From positions 1 through 25,357 of the forward strand of contig DASVPR010000008.1 of the NCBI GenBank assembly GCA_036389485.1: a stretch of 25,357 nt of DNA. The letters run 5' to 3'. Within the stretch, counting starts at the first letter, position 1, and each line of letters opens with the position of its first letter. Below, in pieces: positions 6,953-15,546 of the stretch. The stretch is from CADCVT01 sp036389485. Its GTDB lineage: Bacteria; Actinomycetota; Thermoleophilia; Solirubrobacterales; Solirubrobacteraceae. The position numbers and the translations under genes are program-made. A model generated the notes under the pieces. It ran no database searches. It was not told the DNA's origin and worked only from the letters and a program-made list of their open reading frames with translations.

Positions 6953-8075
6953 GCGCCCGTGCGATCACCATCTGCTGGACCTCGTCGGTCCCTTCGCCGA
7001 TGGTGAGGATCTTCGCGTCGCGGTAGAAGCGGCACACCGGGTACTCCTCGATGTAGCCGTAGCCGCCGTGGATCTGCACGGCCTCCTCGGTCGCGCGCAC
7101 CGCGAGCCGCCCGGTCTTCAGCTTCGCCTGCGCCGCCGTCAAGGTGAAGTTGCGACCCCCGTCCTTCTCCAGCGCCGCCTTGTAGACGAGCAGCCGCGCG
7201 GCCGCGATCTCGGTCGACATGTCCGCGAGCTTCGCCTGGATCGCCTGGAACTTCGAGATCGACTGGCCGAACGCGCGCCGCTCCTTCGCGTACGCCAGCG
7301 CCTGGTCGAGCGCACCCTGCGCCAGCCCGACGCCCATCGCCGCCACCCCGATCCGCCCGATGTCGAGGATGTGCAGGAACTGCTTGAACCCGTTTCCCTG
7401 CGGCCCGAGCAGGTTGGCCTCCGGGACCCGGCAGTCCTCGAACATCAGCGGCCGCGTGTCCGACGCGTTCCAGCCCATCTTCCGGTACGGCTCGCCCTGC
7501 GAGTAGCCGGGCGTCCCGTTCGGGACGATCAGGTTCGAGATCTCGCCCTCGCCGGTCCGCGCCGTGATGCAGACGACGCCGCTGATGTCGGTCCCCGCGT
7601 TGGTGATGAACTGCTTGGCGCCGTTGATGACCCACTCGCCGTTGTCGCGCACCGCGCGCGTCTGCGTGTTCCCCGCGTCCGACCCGGCCTCCGGCTCGGT
7701 CAGGCCGAAGGCGCCGAGCTTCGAGCCGCTCGTCAAAGCCGGCAGCCACTCGCGCTTCTGCTCCTCGGTCCCGAACAGGTAGATCGGCTGGGTGCCCAGC
7801 GAGGTGTGCGCGCACAGCGTGATCGCGACGGAGGAGTCGACGCGCGTCAGCTCCTCGACCGCGATCGCGTAGGCGAGCGTGTCCGCGCCCGCCCCGCCGT
7901 ACTCCTCGGGGAACGGGATCCCCATGAGGTTGAGCGCCCCGAGCTTGCGCACGATGTCGTACGGGAAGCTCTTCGTGCGGTCGAGCTCCTCGGCCACCGG
8001 CGCGACCTCGCCCTCGGCGAAGTCGCGGACCGTGCGGCGGATCAGCTGATGGTCGTCACTGAGATCGAAGTTCAC
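6942..8075 (-). CDS. Acyl-CoA dehydrogenase
   Basis: The protein is 377 residues from GTG 8075, overlapping the aminopeptidase stop as GTGA. The frame stays open further upstream, but the family start VNFDLSDDHQLIRRTVRDFA fixes this position. It shows the standard three-domain ACAD layout: N-terminal helices, the middle beta domain with FGLTEPEAGSDAG and WVINGAKQFITNAG, and the C-terminal helical domain with RRAFGQSISKFQAIQAKLAD and IHGGYGYIEEYPVCRFYRDA. The catalytic base is E361 in GEGTDEVQ, the MCAD Glu376 position rather than the isovaleryl-CoA dehydrogenase position. It is an FAD enzyme that oxidises acyl-CoA to 2-enoyl-CoA and passes electrons to ETF. A short- or branched-chain substrate is plausible but cannot be decided here. 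Confidence 0.93.
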   Translation of the reverse strand: MNFDLSDDHQLIRRTVRDFAEGEVAPVAEELDRTKSFPYDIVRKLGALNLMGIPFPEEYGGAGADTLAYAIAVEELTRVDSSVAITLCAHTSLGTQPIYLFGTEEQKREWLPALTSGSKLGAFGLTEPEAGSDAGNTQTRAVRDNGEWVINGAKQFITNAGTDISGVVCITARTGEGEISNLIVPNGTPGYSQGEPYRKMGWNASDTRPLMFEDCRVPEANLLGPQGNGFKQFLHILDIGRIGVAAMGVGLAQGALDQALAYAKERRAFGQSISKFQAIQAKLADMSTEIAAARLLVYKAALEKDGGRNFTLTAAQAKLKTGRLAVRATEEAVQIHGGYGYIEEYPVCRFYRDAKILTIGEGTDEVQQMVIARALGA

Positions 8076-9508
8076 GGTTCCGAGGATAAGGAGCGCACGA
8101 GCTCGACGAGGAGGCGGACGCCGAACCCGGTCCCGCCCTTCGCCGCGTACGGCCGGCCGGCGTCGTCGGCGGTGCCCGCGATGTCGAGGTGCGCCCACGG
8201 CGTGTCGCCGACGAAGTGCGAGAGGAAGTGCGCGGCCGTGATCGACCCGGCCTTCCGCGCCGCCGTCGCGTTCGCGATGTCGGCGTAGCGGGCCTTGATC
8301 ATCTCGCCGTACTCGGGATGCATCGGCAGGCGCCACACGAGCTCGCCCGTCGCGCGGCCGCACTCCTCGACGAGCCCCGCGAGCGCGTCGTCGTTCGAGA
8401 GCAGGCCCGCGTACGTCGTTCCGAGCGCCACCTCGATCGCGCCGGTCAGCGTCGCCACGTCGACGAGCCGCGGGCACCCGAGCTCGACCGCATGCGCGAG
8501 GCAGTCCGCGAGCACGAGCCGCCCCTCCGCGTCGGTGTTGTCGACCTGGATCGTCGTCCCGTTCATCGCGGTGACGACGTCGCCCGGCTTGATCGACCGC
8601 CCGCTCGGCATGTTCTCGGTCGCGCCGACGACGCCCACGACCGCGACCGGCAGCTCCAGCTCGGCCAGCGCCCCGATCGCCTCGATCACCGCGGCGCCGC
8701 CGGACATGTCGAACTTCATGCCCTCCATGCCCTTCGCCGGCTTGAGCGACAGCCCGCCGGTGTCGAACGTGACCGCCTTGCCGACGAGGCCGACCACCGG
8801 GTCGCCGGGGCCGTAGCGCAGCGTGATCAACGCGGGCTCCTCGTAGGAGCCCTGGGCGACGGCGGCGAACGCGCCCATGCCGCGCGCGAGGATCCCGTCG
8901 CGCCCCTCCACCTCCACCTGCAGCGCGTCGTGCGACGCCGCCAGCTCGAGCGCGCGGTGCGCGAGCGCGCTCGGCGTCATGTGGTTGGCCGGCGTGTTCT
9001 GCAGGTCGCGCGCGCGGTTGACGGCGCGCGTCACCACGTCGGCGCGCGCGACGACCGCCGAGACGTCGTGGTGCGCGCTGACGATCAGCTCCTCGAGCTC
9101 GGCCGCCGGCTCTTCCGCCGTCTTGAACGCGTCGAACCGGTAGGCCGCCATCAGCGTGCCCTCGACGAGCCCGGCCGCGACCTCGTCGCGGACCTTGTGC
9201 GGCAGCTCCCAGCACAGCGACCGCGTCCCCAGCTCGCGGGCGCGCCCGGTCACGACCGCCGCCGCCACCCGCGCCCGCTCGGCGTCGAACTCCGCCCGAT
9301 CGCCGCAGCCGACGAGGATCCACCGCTTCCCGGCCGCGTGGGCGACGGACAGCGCGCGGAACCGCGGCTTCGCCTCGCCGCTGTCGACGAGCGCCTGCAG
9401 CGTCCCGTCCTCGACGTCGTGCGGGATCCCCTTCCCGGCGAACACCCCGACGGCGACGGTGTCGGCCGCCGTCTCGACAGGGGCCCCGACGGTTGCGGAG
9501 ACGCGCAT
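8072..9508 (-). CDS. pepA: Leucyl aminopeptidase (M17 family, PepA)
   Basis: This 478-residue protein starts at ATG 9508. All M17 active-site residues are in place: K244, D249, K256, D267, D326, E328 and R330, in VGKAVTFDTGG, MKFDMSGG and the signature NTDAEGRL. They keep a constant offset of 26 from my recollection of the E. coli PepA numbering. The enzyme is a two-metal hexameric exopeptidase that removes N-terminal residues in the cytoplasm. The N-terminal domain (about 1-160) is the more variable M17 regulatory domain. The gene is transcribed divergently from the patatin-like gene, with only 30 bases between starts. Its stop overlaps the acyl-CoA dehydrogenase start as GTGA, so peptide and acyl-CoA breakdown genes share an operon. 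Confidence 0.95.
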   Translation of the reverse strand: MRVSATVGAPVETAADTVAVGVFAGKGIPHDVEDGTLQALVDSGEAKPRFRALSVAHAAGKRWILVGCGDRAEFDAERARVAAAVVTGRARELGTRSLCWELPHKVRDEVAAGLVEGTLMAAYRFDAFKTAEEPAAELEELIVSAHHDVSAVVARADVVTRAVNRARDLQNTPANHMTPSALAHRALELAASHDALQVEVEGRDGILARGMGAFAAVAQGSYEEPALITLRYGPGDPVVGLVGKAVTFDTGGLSLKPAKGMEGMKFDMSGGAAVIEAIGALAELELPVAVVGVVGATENMPSGRSIKPGDVVTAMNGTTIQVDNTDAEGRLVLADCLAHAVELGCPRLVDVATLTGAIEVALGTTYAGLLSNDDALAGLVEECGRATGELVWRLPMHPEYGEMIKARYADIANATAARKAGSITAAHFLSHFVGDTPWAHLDIAGTADDAGRPYAAKGGTGFGVRLLVELVRSLSSEP

Positions 9509-9538
9509 CGGCGCGGCAGTCTACGGTTCCCCTTGAGC

Positions 9539-10534
9539 ATGGAACCCTCATCGGTCAGCGACCTCGTCGAGCGGCTCGGCACGTACGAGCGGCGGGAGGA
9601 GCAGAGCGGCGCGCGCGAGGGGCGCCCGCTCCGCATCCTCGCCCTCGACGGCGGCGGCATCCGCGGGCTGATCCCCGCCCGCGTCCTGGCGACGCTCGAG
9701 GAGATGACGGGCCGGCCGATCGCCGAGTGCTTCGACCTCGTCGCCGGCACGTCGACGGGCGGGATCCTGACGCTCGGGCTGACCGTGCCCGGCCCCGACC
9801 GGCGGCCGCTGTGGACCGCGGCGCAGCTCGTCGACCTCTACCGCGACGACGGGCGCAAGATCTTCCCGCGCTCGTTCCTCCGCGAGCTCGGCTCGTTCCT
9901 GTGGGCGAAGTACTCGCCGAAGGGGCTCGAGCGCGAGCTCGCCGAGAAGCTCGAGGACGCGAAGCTCGGCGACGCCCTCGTCGAGGTGCTGGTGACGTCG
10001 TGGGACCTGACGACGGACGCCCCGCGGTTCTTCTCGAGCCTGACGGATGCAGACCTCCTGATGCGCGACGTCGCGCGGGCGACGTCCGCGGCGCCGACGT
10101 ACTTCCCGCCGAAGTGGCTGGCCGACGACGCGCTGGTGGACGGCGGCGTCGTCGCGAACGACCCGGCGATGCTCGCGTGGCTGGCCAAGCGCGACGTGGC
10201 GAACCCGCAGCGCCCGATGGTGCTCGTCTCGCTCGGCACCGGGGCCGCCAAGTCGCCGCCGCCGTCGGGGCGCCGGATGTGGGGCCTGCTGCCGTGGGCG
10301 CGGCCGATCATCGACCTCCTGCTGGCGGCGCCCAGCACGCTGGTGGAGCACCTGCTCCACGACGCCGCCGGCCACAGCGGGCTGGAGTACTTCCGGCTGC
10401 AGCCCGACATCAGCGGCGCGTCACCCCGGCTGGACGACGTGGACCGGGCGAACATCGCCGCGCTCGGCCGCGCCGCGGACAGGCTGATCGAGGACCGCCG
10501 CGAGGACCTGCGGCGGATCGCCGGGCTCGTCTGA
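9539..10534 (+). CDS. Patatin-like phospholipase / acyl hydrolase
   Basis: This 331-residue protein starts at ATG 9539; a TTG six bases earlier is also in frame. The oxyanion-hole motif DGGGIRG is at 37-43, the nucleophile elbow GTSTG is at 70-74 with S72, and the catalytic aspartate is D201 in DGGVVAND, completing the Ser-Asp dyad. The region SAAPTYFPP before the DGG is also typical. It lacks a signal peptide or transmembrane helix, so it should act in the cytoplasm on membrane lipids or soluble esters. A hydrophobic stretch near 258-285 (MWGLLPWARPIIDLLLAAPS) may contact membrane. The neighbours are metabolic (PepA divergent, thiolase downstream) rather than defence genes, so housekeeping lipid turnover is the simplest role. 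Confidence 0.9.
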   Translation: MEPSSVSDLVERLGTYERREEQSGAREGRPLRILALDGGGIRGLIPARVLATLEEMTGRPIAECFDLVAGTSTGGILTLGLTVPGPDRRPLWTAAQLVDLYRDDGRKIFPRSFLRELGSFLWAKYSPKGLERELAEKLEDAKLGDALVEVLVTSWDLTTDAPRFFSSLTDADLLMRDVARATSAAPTYFPPKWLADDALVDGGVVANDPAMLAWLAKRDVANPQRPMVLVSLGTGAAKSPPPSGRRMWGLLPWARPIIDLLLAAPSTLVEHLLHDAAGHSGLEYFRLQPDISGASPRLDDVDRANIAALGRAADRLIEDRREDLRRIAGLV

Positions 10535-10589
10535 GCCCGCGGCCGTATCCTCACAGTCCGTCCCGTCACGAAACCGGAGCCTGAGACCC

Positions 10590-11765
10590 ATGCCCAAGAC
10601 CGTCATCCTCGGCACCGCCCGCACGCCGATCGGCAAGCTCGGCGGCGGCCTCTCGTCCCTCGACGCGACGACCCTCGGCGGCACCGCGATCGAGTGCGCG
10701 CTGGAGCGGGCGAAGGTCGAGCCAGAGCAGGTCGAGCACGTCGTGATGGGCCAGGTCCTCCAGGCCGGCCAGGGGCAGATCCCGAGCCGCCAGGCGCAGA
10801 TCAAGGCCGGTATCCCCAAGGAGGTCTCCAGCGAGACCATCAACAAGGTGTGCGCGTCGGGCGTGCGCGCGGTGGGGATCCTCGACGCGGCCATTCGCGC
10901 GGGCGACGTGGACGTCGCCGTCGGCGGCGGGATGGAGTCGATGTCGCAGGCGCCCTACCTGCTCCCGCAGGCGCGCTTCGGCTACCGGATGGGCGACGCG
11001 AAGGCGCTCGACGCGATGGTCCACGACGGGCTCACGAACCCGTTCAGCGGCAAGCAGATGTTCGTCGAGGCGACCGAGGTCGGCGAGGAGCTCGAGATGA
11101 CGCGCCCCGACCTCGACAAGTGGGCGCTGCGCTCGCACGAGCGCGCTATCGCCGCGATCGACGAGGGCCGGATGTCCGACGAGATCGTCCCGGTCACCGT
11201 GAAGTCGAAGAAGGGCGAGAGCGTCGTCGAGGTCGACGAGGGCCCGCGCCGCGACACCTCCCTCGAGCGGCTCGCGTCGCTGCCCGGCCTGACGAGCAAG
11301 GAGGGCTCGCACACCGCCGGCAACTCGCCCGGTGTGAACGACGGCGCCGGGGCGCTCGTGCTCGCGAGCGACGAGTGGGCGTCGTCGAACGGCAAGGAGG
11401 TGCTCGGCGAGATCGTCGGGCAGGCGCAGGTCGCCGACGACTTCCCGTACCTCGCCCGCACGCCGGCGAACGCCGCGAAGAAGCTGCTCGACAAGCTCGG
11501 CATGCAGGCCGACGACGTCGACGTCTGGGAGATCAACGAGGCGTTCGCGTCGGTGACGCTCAACTCGATCCGGATGCTCGGCATCGACCCGGAGCGCGTG
11601 AACGTCAACGGCGGCGCCGTCGCGCTCGGGCACCCGATCGGCGCGTCCGGCGCGCGCATCCTCGGCGCGCTCGTGCACGAGCTGCGCCGGCGTGGCGGCG
11701 GGTACGGCATGGCGGCGATCTGCTCGGGCGGCGGGCAGGGCGACGCGGTGCTGATCAAGGTGTGA
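10590..11765 (+). CDS. Acetyl-CoA C-acetyltransferase (thiolase)
   Basis: This 391-residue protein starts at ATG 10590, with GGAG ten bases upstream. The three catalytic residues are at the canonical positions: C88 in INKVCASGVRAVG, H348 in NGGAVALGHPIGASG, and C378 in AICSGGGQGDA. Length and motifs match biosynthetic/degradative thiolase II (AtoB/PhaA/FadA-like). The enzyme condenses two acetyl-CoA to acetoacetyl-CoA or performs the reverse thiolysis, in the cytoplasm. With the nearby acyl-CoA dehydrogenase and MaoC hydratase it could complete a beta-oxidation-type route, although the genes are on different strands and not in one operon. The stop overlaps the HAD hydrolase start as GTGA. Confidence 0.95.
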   Translation: MPKTVILGTARTPIGKLGGGLSSLDATTLGGTAIECALERAKVEPEQVEHVVMGQVLQAGQGQIPSRQAQIKAGIPKEVSSETINKVCASGVRAVGILDAAIRAGDVDVAVGGGMESMSQAPYLLPQARFGYRMGDAKALDAMVHDGLTNPFSGKQMFVEATEVGEELEMTRPDLDKWALRSHERAIAAIDEGRMSDEIVPVTVKSKKGESVVEVDEGPRRDTSLERLASLPGLTSKEGSHTAGNSPGVNDGAGALVLASDEWASSNGKEVLGEIVGQAQVADDFPYLARTPANAAKKLLDKLGMQADDVDVWEINEAFASVTLNSIRMLGIDPERVNVNGGAVALGHPIGASGARILGALVHELRRRGGGYGMAAICSGGGQGDAVLIKV

Positions 11766-12502
11766 CGTCCGCCGCCTTCTTCGACCTCGACAAGACGCTC
11801 ATGGCCGGCTCGTCGGCCTACCAGTTCGGGCGGGCGAGCTACCGGGCCGGGATGCTGTCGCGCCGGCAGCTCGCCCGCGGCGCGTGGGACAACGTCAAGT
11901 TCCGCCTGCGCGGCTCGACCGACGAGGCCACCGACGCGCTGCGCGACCAGATCTTCGACTCGATCAAGGACACGCGGGTCGTCGACCTGCAGCGGCTCGC
12001 GCCGCGGGTGCTCGCCGGCGTGCTGCCGCGCATCTACCCGCAGATGCTCGAGGTGGCCTACCGCCATCAGGACGAGGGCCGGCGCGTGTACATCGTCACC
12101 GCCGCGTCCCACGAGCTGGCCGAGATGCTCGCGCACGTCCTGGCGTTCGACGGCGGGATCGGCGCGCGGTCGGAGATCGTCGACGGCCGGTACACCGGCC
12201 GCCCGGACGGCCCGTTCACCTACCGCGAGGGCAAGGCCGATGCGATCCGCGGGCTCGCCGAGAGCGAGGGCATCTCGCTGCCCGACTCGTACGCGTACAG
12301 CGACAGCGAGTCCGACGTGCCGATGCTCCGCGCCGTCGGCCACCCCGTTGCCGTCAACCCCGACGCCGCGCTCGCGAAGATCGCGCGGGAGGAAGGGTGG
12401 GAGGTCATGCGCTTCGAGCGCCTCGGGCGCCGCCTGAAGATCGGTGCGGCGGTGCTCGCGATGGCGGCGACTGTGCCGCATGTCACGCGGCGCCGCTCGT
12501 AA
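11762..12502 (+). CDS. HAD-IB family hydrolase (SerB/CicA-like phosphatase)
   Basis: This 246-residue protein starts at GTG 11762, overlapping the thiolase stop. The HAD motifs are all present: motif I FFDLDKTL with D8 and D10, motif II in YIVTAAS (T113), motif III lysine K158 in YREGKADA, and motif IV YSDSESDVPML with D181 and D185. A helical cap lies between motifs I and II, as in the HAD-IB subfamily of phosphoserine-phosphatase-like enzymes. The C-terminus ends in a short hydrophobic stretch and basic tail (GAAVLAMAATVPHVTRRRS) that may associate with the membrane. The expected activity is phosphomonoester hydrolysis; the substrate is unknown. Coupling with thiolase is suggestive but not explanatory. 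The gene ends 18 bases from the convergent signalling operon. Confidence 0.9.
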   Translation: MTSAAFFDLDKTLMAGSSAYQFGRASYRAGMLSRRQLARGAWDNVKFRLRGSTDEATDALRDQIFDSIKDTRVVDLQRLAPRVLAGVLPRIYPQMLEVAYRHQDEGRRVYIVTAASHELAEMLAHVLAFDGGIGARSEIVDGRYTGRPDGPFTYREGKADAIRGLAESEGISLPDSYAYSDSESDVPMLRAVGHPVAVNPDAALAKIAREEGWEVMRFERLGRRLKIGAAVLAMAATVPHVTRRRS

Positions 12503-12520
12503 GCGCGCGCCGGTCGCGGC

Positions 12521-14974
12521 CTAGCGCTTCGCCCGCGCGCGCCGCTTCTTGGGCGCGCCGTTCTGCTGCGCGGCGCCGAGCGCGCGGCGCAGCACGACGG
12601 TGCTGCCGGTCGGGCGCTGCTCGATGTCGACCTCGTCCATGAGCGCGCGCATCAGCGGCAGGCCGCGGCCGCGGTCCTCGGAGACGACCTCGCGCCAGCC
12701 GCCGCGGTCGCGGACCGCGATGACCACCGAGCCGTCGGCCCGCGACAGCTCGACGTCGAAGGGCTCGGGTGAGAGGCCGTAGGCGTGCTCGATCGCGTTC
12801 TGGCACGCCTCGTTGCACGCCATCGTGATGTCCTGGATCTCCTGCTCCGCCGCGCCGACCTCCGACAGCCAGCGCCGCAGCGCCTGGCGGAAGGACGTCA
12901 GCGCCGCCGGCTCGCCGACCAGCTCCAGCTCGAGCCGCTCGCCGAGCGACCGCTCGGCCTGCACGACGACGAGCGTCACGTCGTCGTTGGAGCCCTGCTC
13001 GCCGATCGTGCCGCGCAGGATCTGCTCGCAGGCGGCGTCGGGCTCCGCGCCGCCCGCGGCGACCAAGGCCTCCTCGAGCCGCTGGATCCCCGCGTCGATG
13101 AGCTGGTCGCGCTGCTCGACGAGCCCGTCCGTGTAGAGCACCAGCGTCGCGCCGGGCTCGAGCTGCGCGGTCGCCTCCGTGTAGCCGGGGACGTCGAGCG
13201 CGCCGAGCGGCACCGACAGCGAGGCCTTCAGCGAGCGCGCGGCGCCGTCGTCGCCGAGCACGAGCGGCGGCGGGTGGCCGGCGTTCGCGTACGTCACGCG
13301 ACCGGTCGCCGGCTCGAGCACGAGCACCAGGGCGGTCGCCATGCTGTCCCACGCCAGCGAGAGCAGGAAGCGGTTGAGCCGCTCGAGCGCCGTCGCGGGG
13401 GAGGCGCCGTCGAGCGCGTACGCGCGCAGCGCGCTGCGAAGCTGGCCCATCATCGCCGCGGCGTCGACGCCCCGGCCCGCGACGTCGCCGATCACCAGCG
13501 CGACGCGCCCGCCCGGCAGCGCGACCGTGTCGTACCAGTCGCCGCCGACCCGCGTGCCCGCGCCGCCGGCGAAGTAGCGCGCCGCCATCGACAGGCCGGG
13601 CACGACGGGCAGCGACTCCGGCAGCAGCGAGCGCTGCAGCTCCTCCGCGATCCCGTGCTGGCGCTCGAAGAACCGCACGCGCTCGATCGCCAGCGCCGCG
13701 CGGTCGGCGGCGAGCTGGAGCAGGTCGACGTCGTCGTCCGAGAAGTGCCGCGCGAACAGCGTCCCGACCTGCAGGGCTCCGATCGGCCGGCCGTCGACGA
13801 GCAGCGGCACGCCGAGCAGCGAGCGCACGGCGCGGCCGAGCGCATGGTCGGTGAGGCCGGGCTCGCGCGCGGTGTCGGCGACCACGACCGCGCGTCGCTC
13901 GCGCAGGATCCGCGCGGTCAGCTCCGAGTCGATCCCCGAGCCGTGCTGCTCGACGTAGGTCGCCGCCTCGCCCGCGGCCTGCACGACGACCTGGCCGCCG
14001 TCGCCCTCGCCGAGCATCACCGCCGCGCCGTCGACGCCCAGCACCTCCGTGATCCGCGCGAGCAGCTCGCGGAGCAGGTCCTCCAGCGCCAGCGGCGCCA
14101 GCGCCGCGTCGGTGACCTGGCGGATCGCGTCCTGGCGGCGCGCCGCTGTCTCGGCCTCGGCGCGCGCGACCTGCTCGCGGATCAGCTGCTCGCGCGCGCG
14201 CTCGGCCTGCCGGCGCGCCCGCATGTCCTGCACCTGCACGAGCAGCGCTCGCAGCGCGCCGTCCTCGTCGCGCGCGACCGAGAAGCTCAGGCACGCGTCG
14301 ACGTCGTGCCCGGCGGCGTCGACCAGCCGCACCTCGACCTCGTACCGGCCCCGCCGGCCCGACAGCAGGTCGCGGCGCTCCTCGGCGTCCTTCGCCGCGT
14401 CGTCCGGATGGGTGAGGGAGGCGAGCGTCCGGCCGAGCAGCACGCCCTCGCGCAGCCCGAGGATCTCGCACAGCGCGCGGTTGACCTGCTGGATCGTGCC
14501 CGTCTCGTCCAGCCGCGCCATCCCGATCGGCGCGAAGTCGAACGTCGCGCGGAGCAGCTCCTCCGAGCGGCGCACCTGCCGCGTCGCCTCGTACAGCTCG
14601 AGGAAGACCTGGACCTTCGCGCGCAGCAGCTGCGGGTCGTACGGCTTGAAGACGTAGTCGACGGCGCCGGTCTCGTAGCCGCGGAAGACGTGGTGGCGCT
14701 CCTTCGAGATCGCGGTGACGAAGATGATCGGCACCGACCGCGTCTTCTCGCGGCGCTTGATGTACTCGGCGGTCTCGAAGCCGTCCAGCTCCGGCATCTG
14801 GACGTCGAGCAGGATCAGCGCGAACTCCTCGTGCAGCAGGCGCCGCAGCGCCTCCTGCCCGGAGGTCGCGGTGACGAGCCGGCACGGCAGCGGCGCCAGC
14901 ACGGCCTCCAGGGCCAGCAGGTTCTCCGGCCGGTCGTCGACGAGCAGGACGGTCGGGACGTCGGCGGTCGCCAT
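12521..14974 (-). CDS. Response regulator: REC-PAS-GAF-SpoIIE (PP2C) phosphatase fused to RsbW-like HATPase
   Basis: This 817-residue protein starts at ATG 14974, where TGATG joins it to the CheB stop. The receiver (about 7-125) has D57 in LILLDVQMPELDG, T87 and K110 in VFKPYD. A PAS domain follows (about 135-255), then a short coiled coil and a GAF domain (about 290-435). The SpoIIE-type PP2C phosphatase domain (about 445-670) has metal-binding motifs VGGDWYD, GDVAGRG, YTDGLVEQRD and the terminal NDDVTLVVV. The C-terminal GHKL ATPase of anti-sigma-factor type (about 685-800) has its N-box in NEACQNAIEHAYG and a later RGRGLPLMR. The phosphatase would dephosphorylate a STAS anti-anti-sigma factor, and the HATPase would bind or phosphorylate such a protein. 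One polypeptide thus holds both sides of a partner switch, gated by phosphorylation at D57. The lysine-rich tail KKRRARAKR is unusual. No sigma factor or STAS gene is adjacent. Confidence 0.92.
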   Translation of the reverse strand: MATADVPTVLLVDDRPENLLALEAVLAPLPCRLVTATSGQEALRRLLHEEFALILLDVQMPELDGFETAEYIKRREKTRSVPIIFVTAISKERHHVFRGYETGAVDYVFKPYDPQLLRAKVQVFLELYEATRQVRRSEELLRATFDFAPIGMARLDETGTIQQVNRALCEILGLREGVLLGRTLASLTHPDDAAKDAEERRDLLSGRRGRYEVEVRLVDAAGHDVDACLSFSVARDEDGALRALLVQVQDMRARRQAERAREQLIREQVARAEAETAARRQDAIRQVTDAALAPLALEDLLRELLARITEVLGVDGAAVMLGEGDGGQVVVQAAGEAATYVEQHGSGIDSELTARILRERRAVVVADTAREPGLTDHALGRAVRSLLGVPLLVDGRPIGALQVGTLFARHFSDDDVDLLQLAADRAALAIERVRFFERQHGIAEELQRSLLPESLPVVPGLSMAARYFAGGAGTRVGGDWYDTVALPGGRVALVIGDVAGRGVDAAAMMGQLRSALRAYALDGASPATALERLNRFLLSLAWDSMATALVLVLEPATGRVTYANAGHPPPLVLGDDGAARSLKASLSVPLGALDVPGYTEATAQLEPGATLVLYTDGLVEQRDQLIDAGIQRLEEALVAAGGAEPDAACEQILRGTIGEQGSNDDVTLVVVQAERSLGERLELELVGEPAALTSFRQALRRWLSEVGAAEQEIQDITMACNEACQNAIEHAYGLSPEPFDVELSRADGSVVIAVRDRGGWREVVSEDRGRGLPLMRALMDEVDIEQRPTGSTVVLRRALGAAQQNGAPKKRRARAKR

Positions 14975-15546
14975 CACGCGACCGCCGCGCAGAGCGAGTG
15001 GACGTGGCCGGCGATCGACTCGAGCGGCAGCACCGCGTCGGGCGTCGTCTCCGCCAGCGCGGCGCGCGGCATCTCGGGTCGCTCGGACGTCGCCGGGTCC
15101 TGCACGATCGTGTGGCCGCCGCGCCGCGCGATCTCGCTCAGCCCGCGCGCGCCGTCCGCGTTGGCGCCGGTGAGGATCACGCCGATCGCGCGCTCGCCGT
15201 ACTCCTCGGCGACCGACTGGAAGAGGACGTCGATCGAGGGACGGCTGAACTGCACGAGGTCGTCGCACGACAGCTCGACGCACCCGTCCTCGACGAGCAG
15301 GTGGTAGCCCGCGGGGGCGACGATGACCCGCCCCGGGACCAGCGCGGCCTTGTCCCCGCCGTCGACAACCTCGAGGCCGCTGCGCCGCGCGAGCAGCTCG
15401 GGCAGGATGCCCTGGTCCTCGTCGGGGCTGCGGTGCTGGGCGACGACGACCGCGGCGCCGAAGCCGGGGCCGAGCCCGGTCAGGACGGTGCCGATCGCGT
15501 GCAAGCCCCCCCAGGAGGCGCCGATCGCAACGAGGTCATAGCTCAT
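14974..15546 (-). CDS. CheB-type protein-glutamate methylesterase, catalytic domain only
   Basis: This 190-residue protein starts at ATG 15546, overlapping the CheR stop as ATGA. The catalytic triad of CheB can be read: S11 in AIGASWGG, H38 in VAQHRS, and D131 in ILTGANADGARGL. Canonical chemotaxis CheB has an N-terminal receiver and is about 350 residues; this version lacks it entirely, so phosphorylation cannot gate it intramolecularly. The expected reaction is hydrolysis of glutamyl methyl esters, and deamidation of glutamine, on a receptor or signalling coiled coil. Its substrate is not a nearby chemoreceptor, since none is present. Genetic position between CheR and the SpoIIE regulator suggests that the polyHAMP kinase or another soluble partner is the target. 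Confidence 0.9.
   Translation of the reverse strand: MSYDLVAIGASWGGLHAIGTVLTGLGPGFGAAVVVAQHRSPDEDQGILPELLARRSGLEVVDGGDKAALVPGRVIVAPAGYHLLVEDGCVELSCDDLVQFSRPSIDVLFQSVAEEYGERAIGVILTGANADGARGLSEIARRGGHTIVQDPATSERPEMPRAALAETTPDAVLPLESIAGHVHSLCAAVA

Noticed and set aside
6422..10534. A CBASS defence system (nucleotidyltransferase-fold protein plus patatin)
   Set aside because: The nucleotidyltransferase-fold protein is a GrpB/UPF0157 member, not a CD-NTase. It lies on the other strand with PepA and acyl-CoA dehydrogenase genes between, and no Cap2/Cap3 genes occur.
12503..12520. Terminator between the convergent HAD hydrolase and SpoIIE genes
   Set aside because: The 18-base gap is GC-rich but shows no clear stem-loop with a T-run on either strand.
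12785..15307. Very long plus-strand open frame (840 codons) opposite the SpoIIE and CheB genes
   Set aside because: It is Arg/Ala/Leu/Asp-rich antisense sequence with no domain motif. It arises because GC-rich codons on one strand rarely produce stops on the other. The minus-strand frames carry unmistakable domains.
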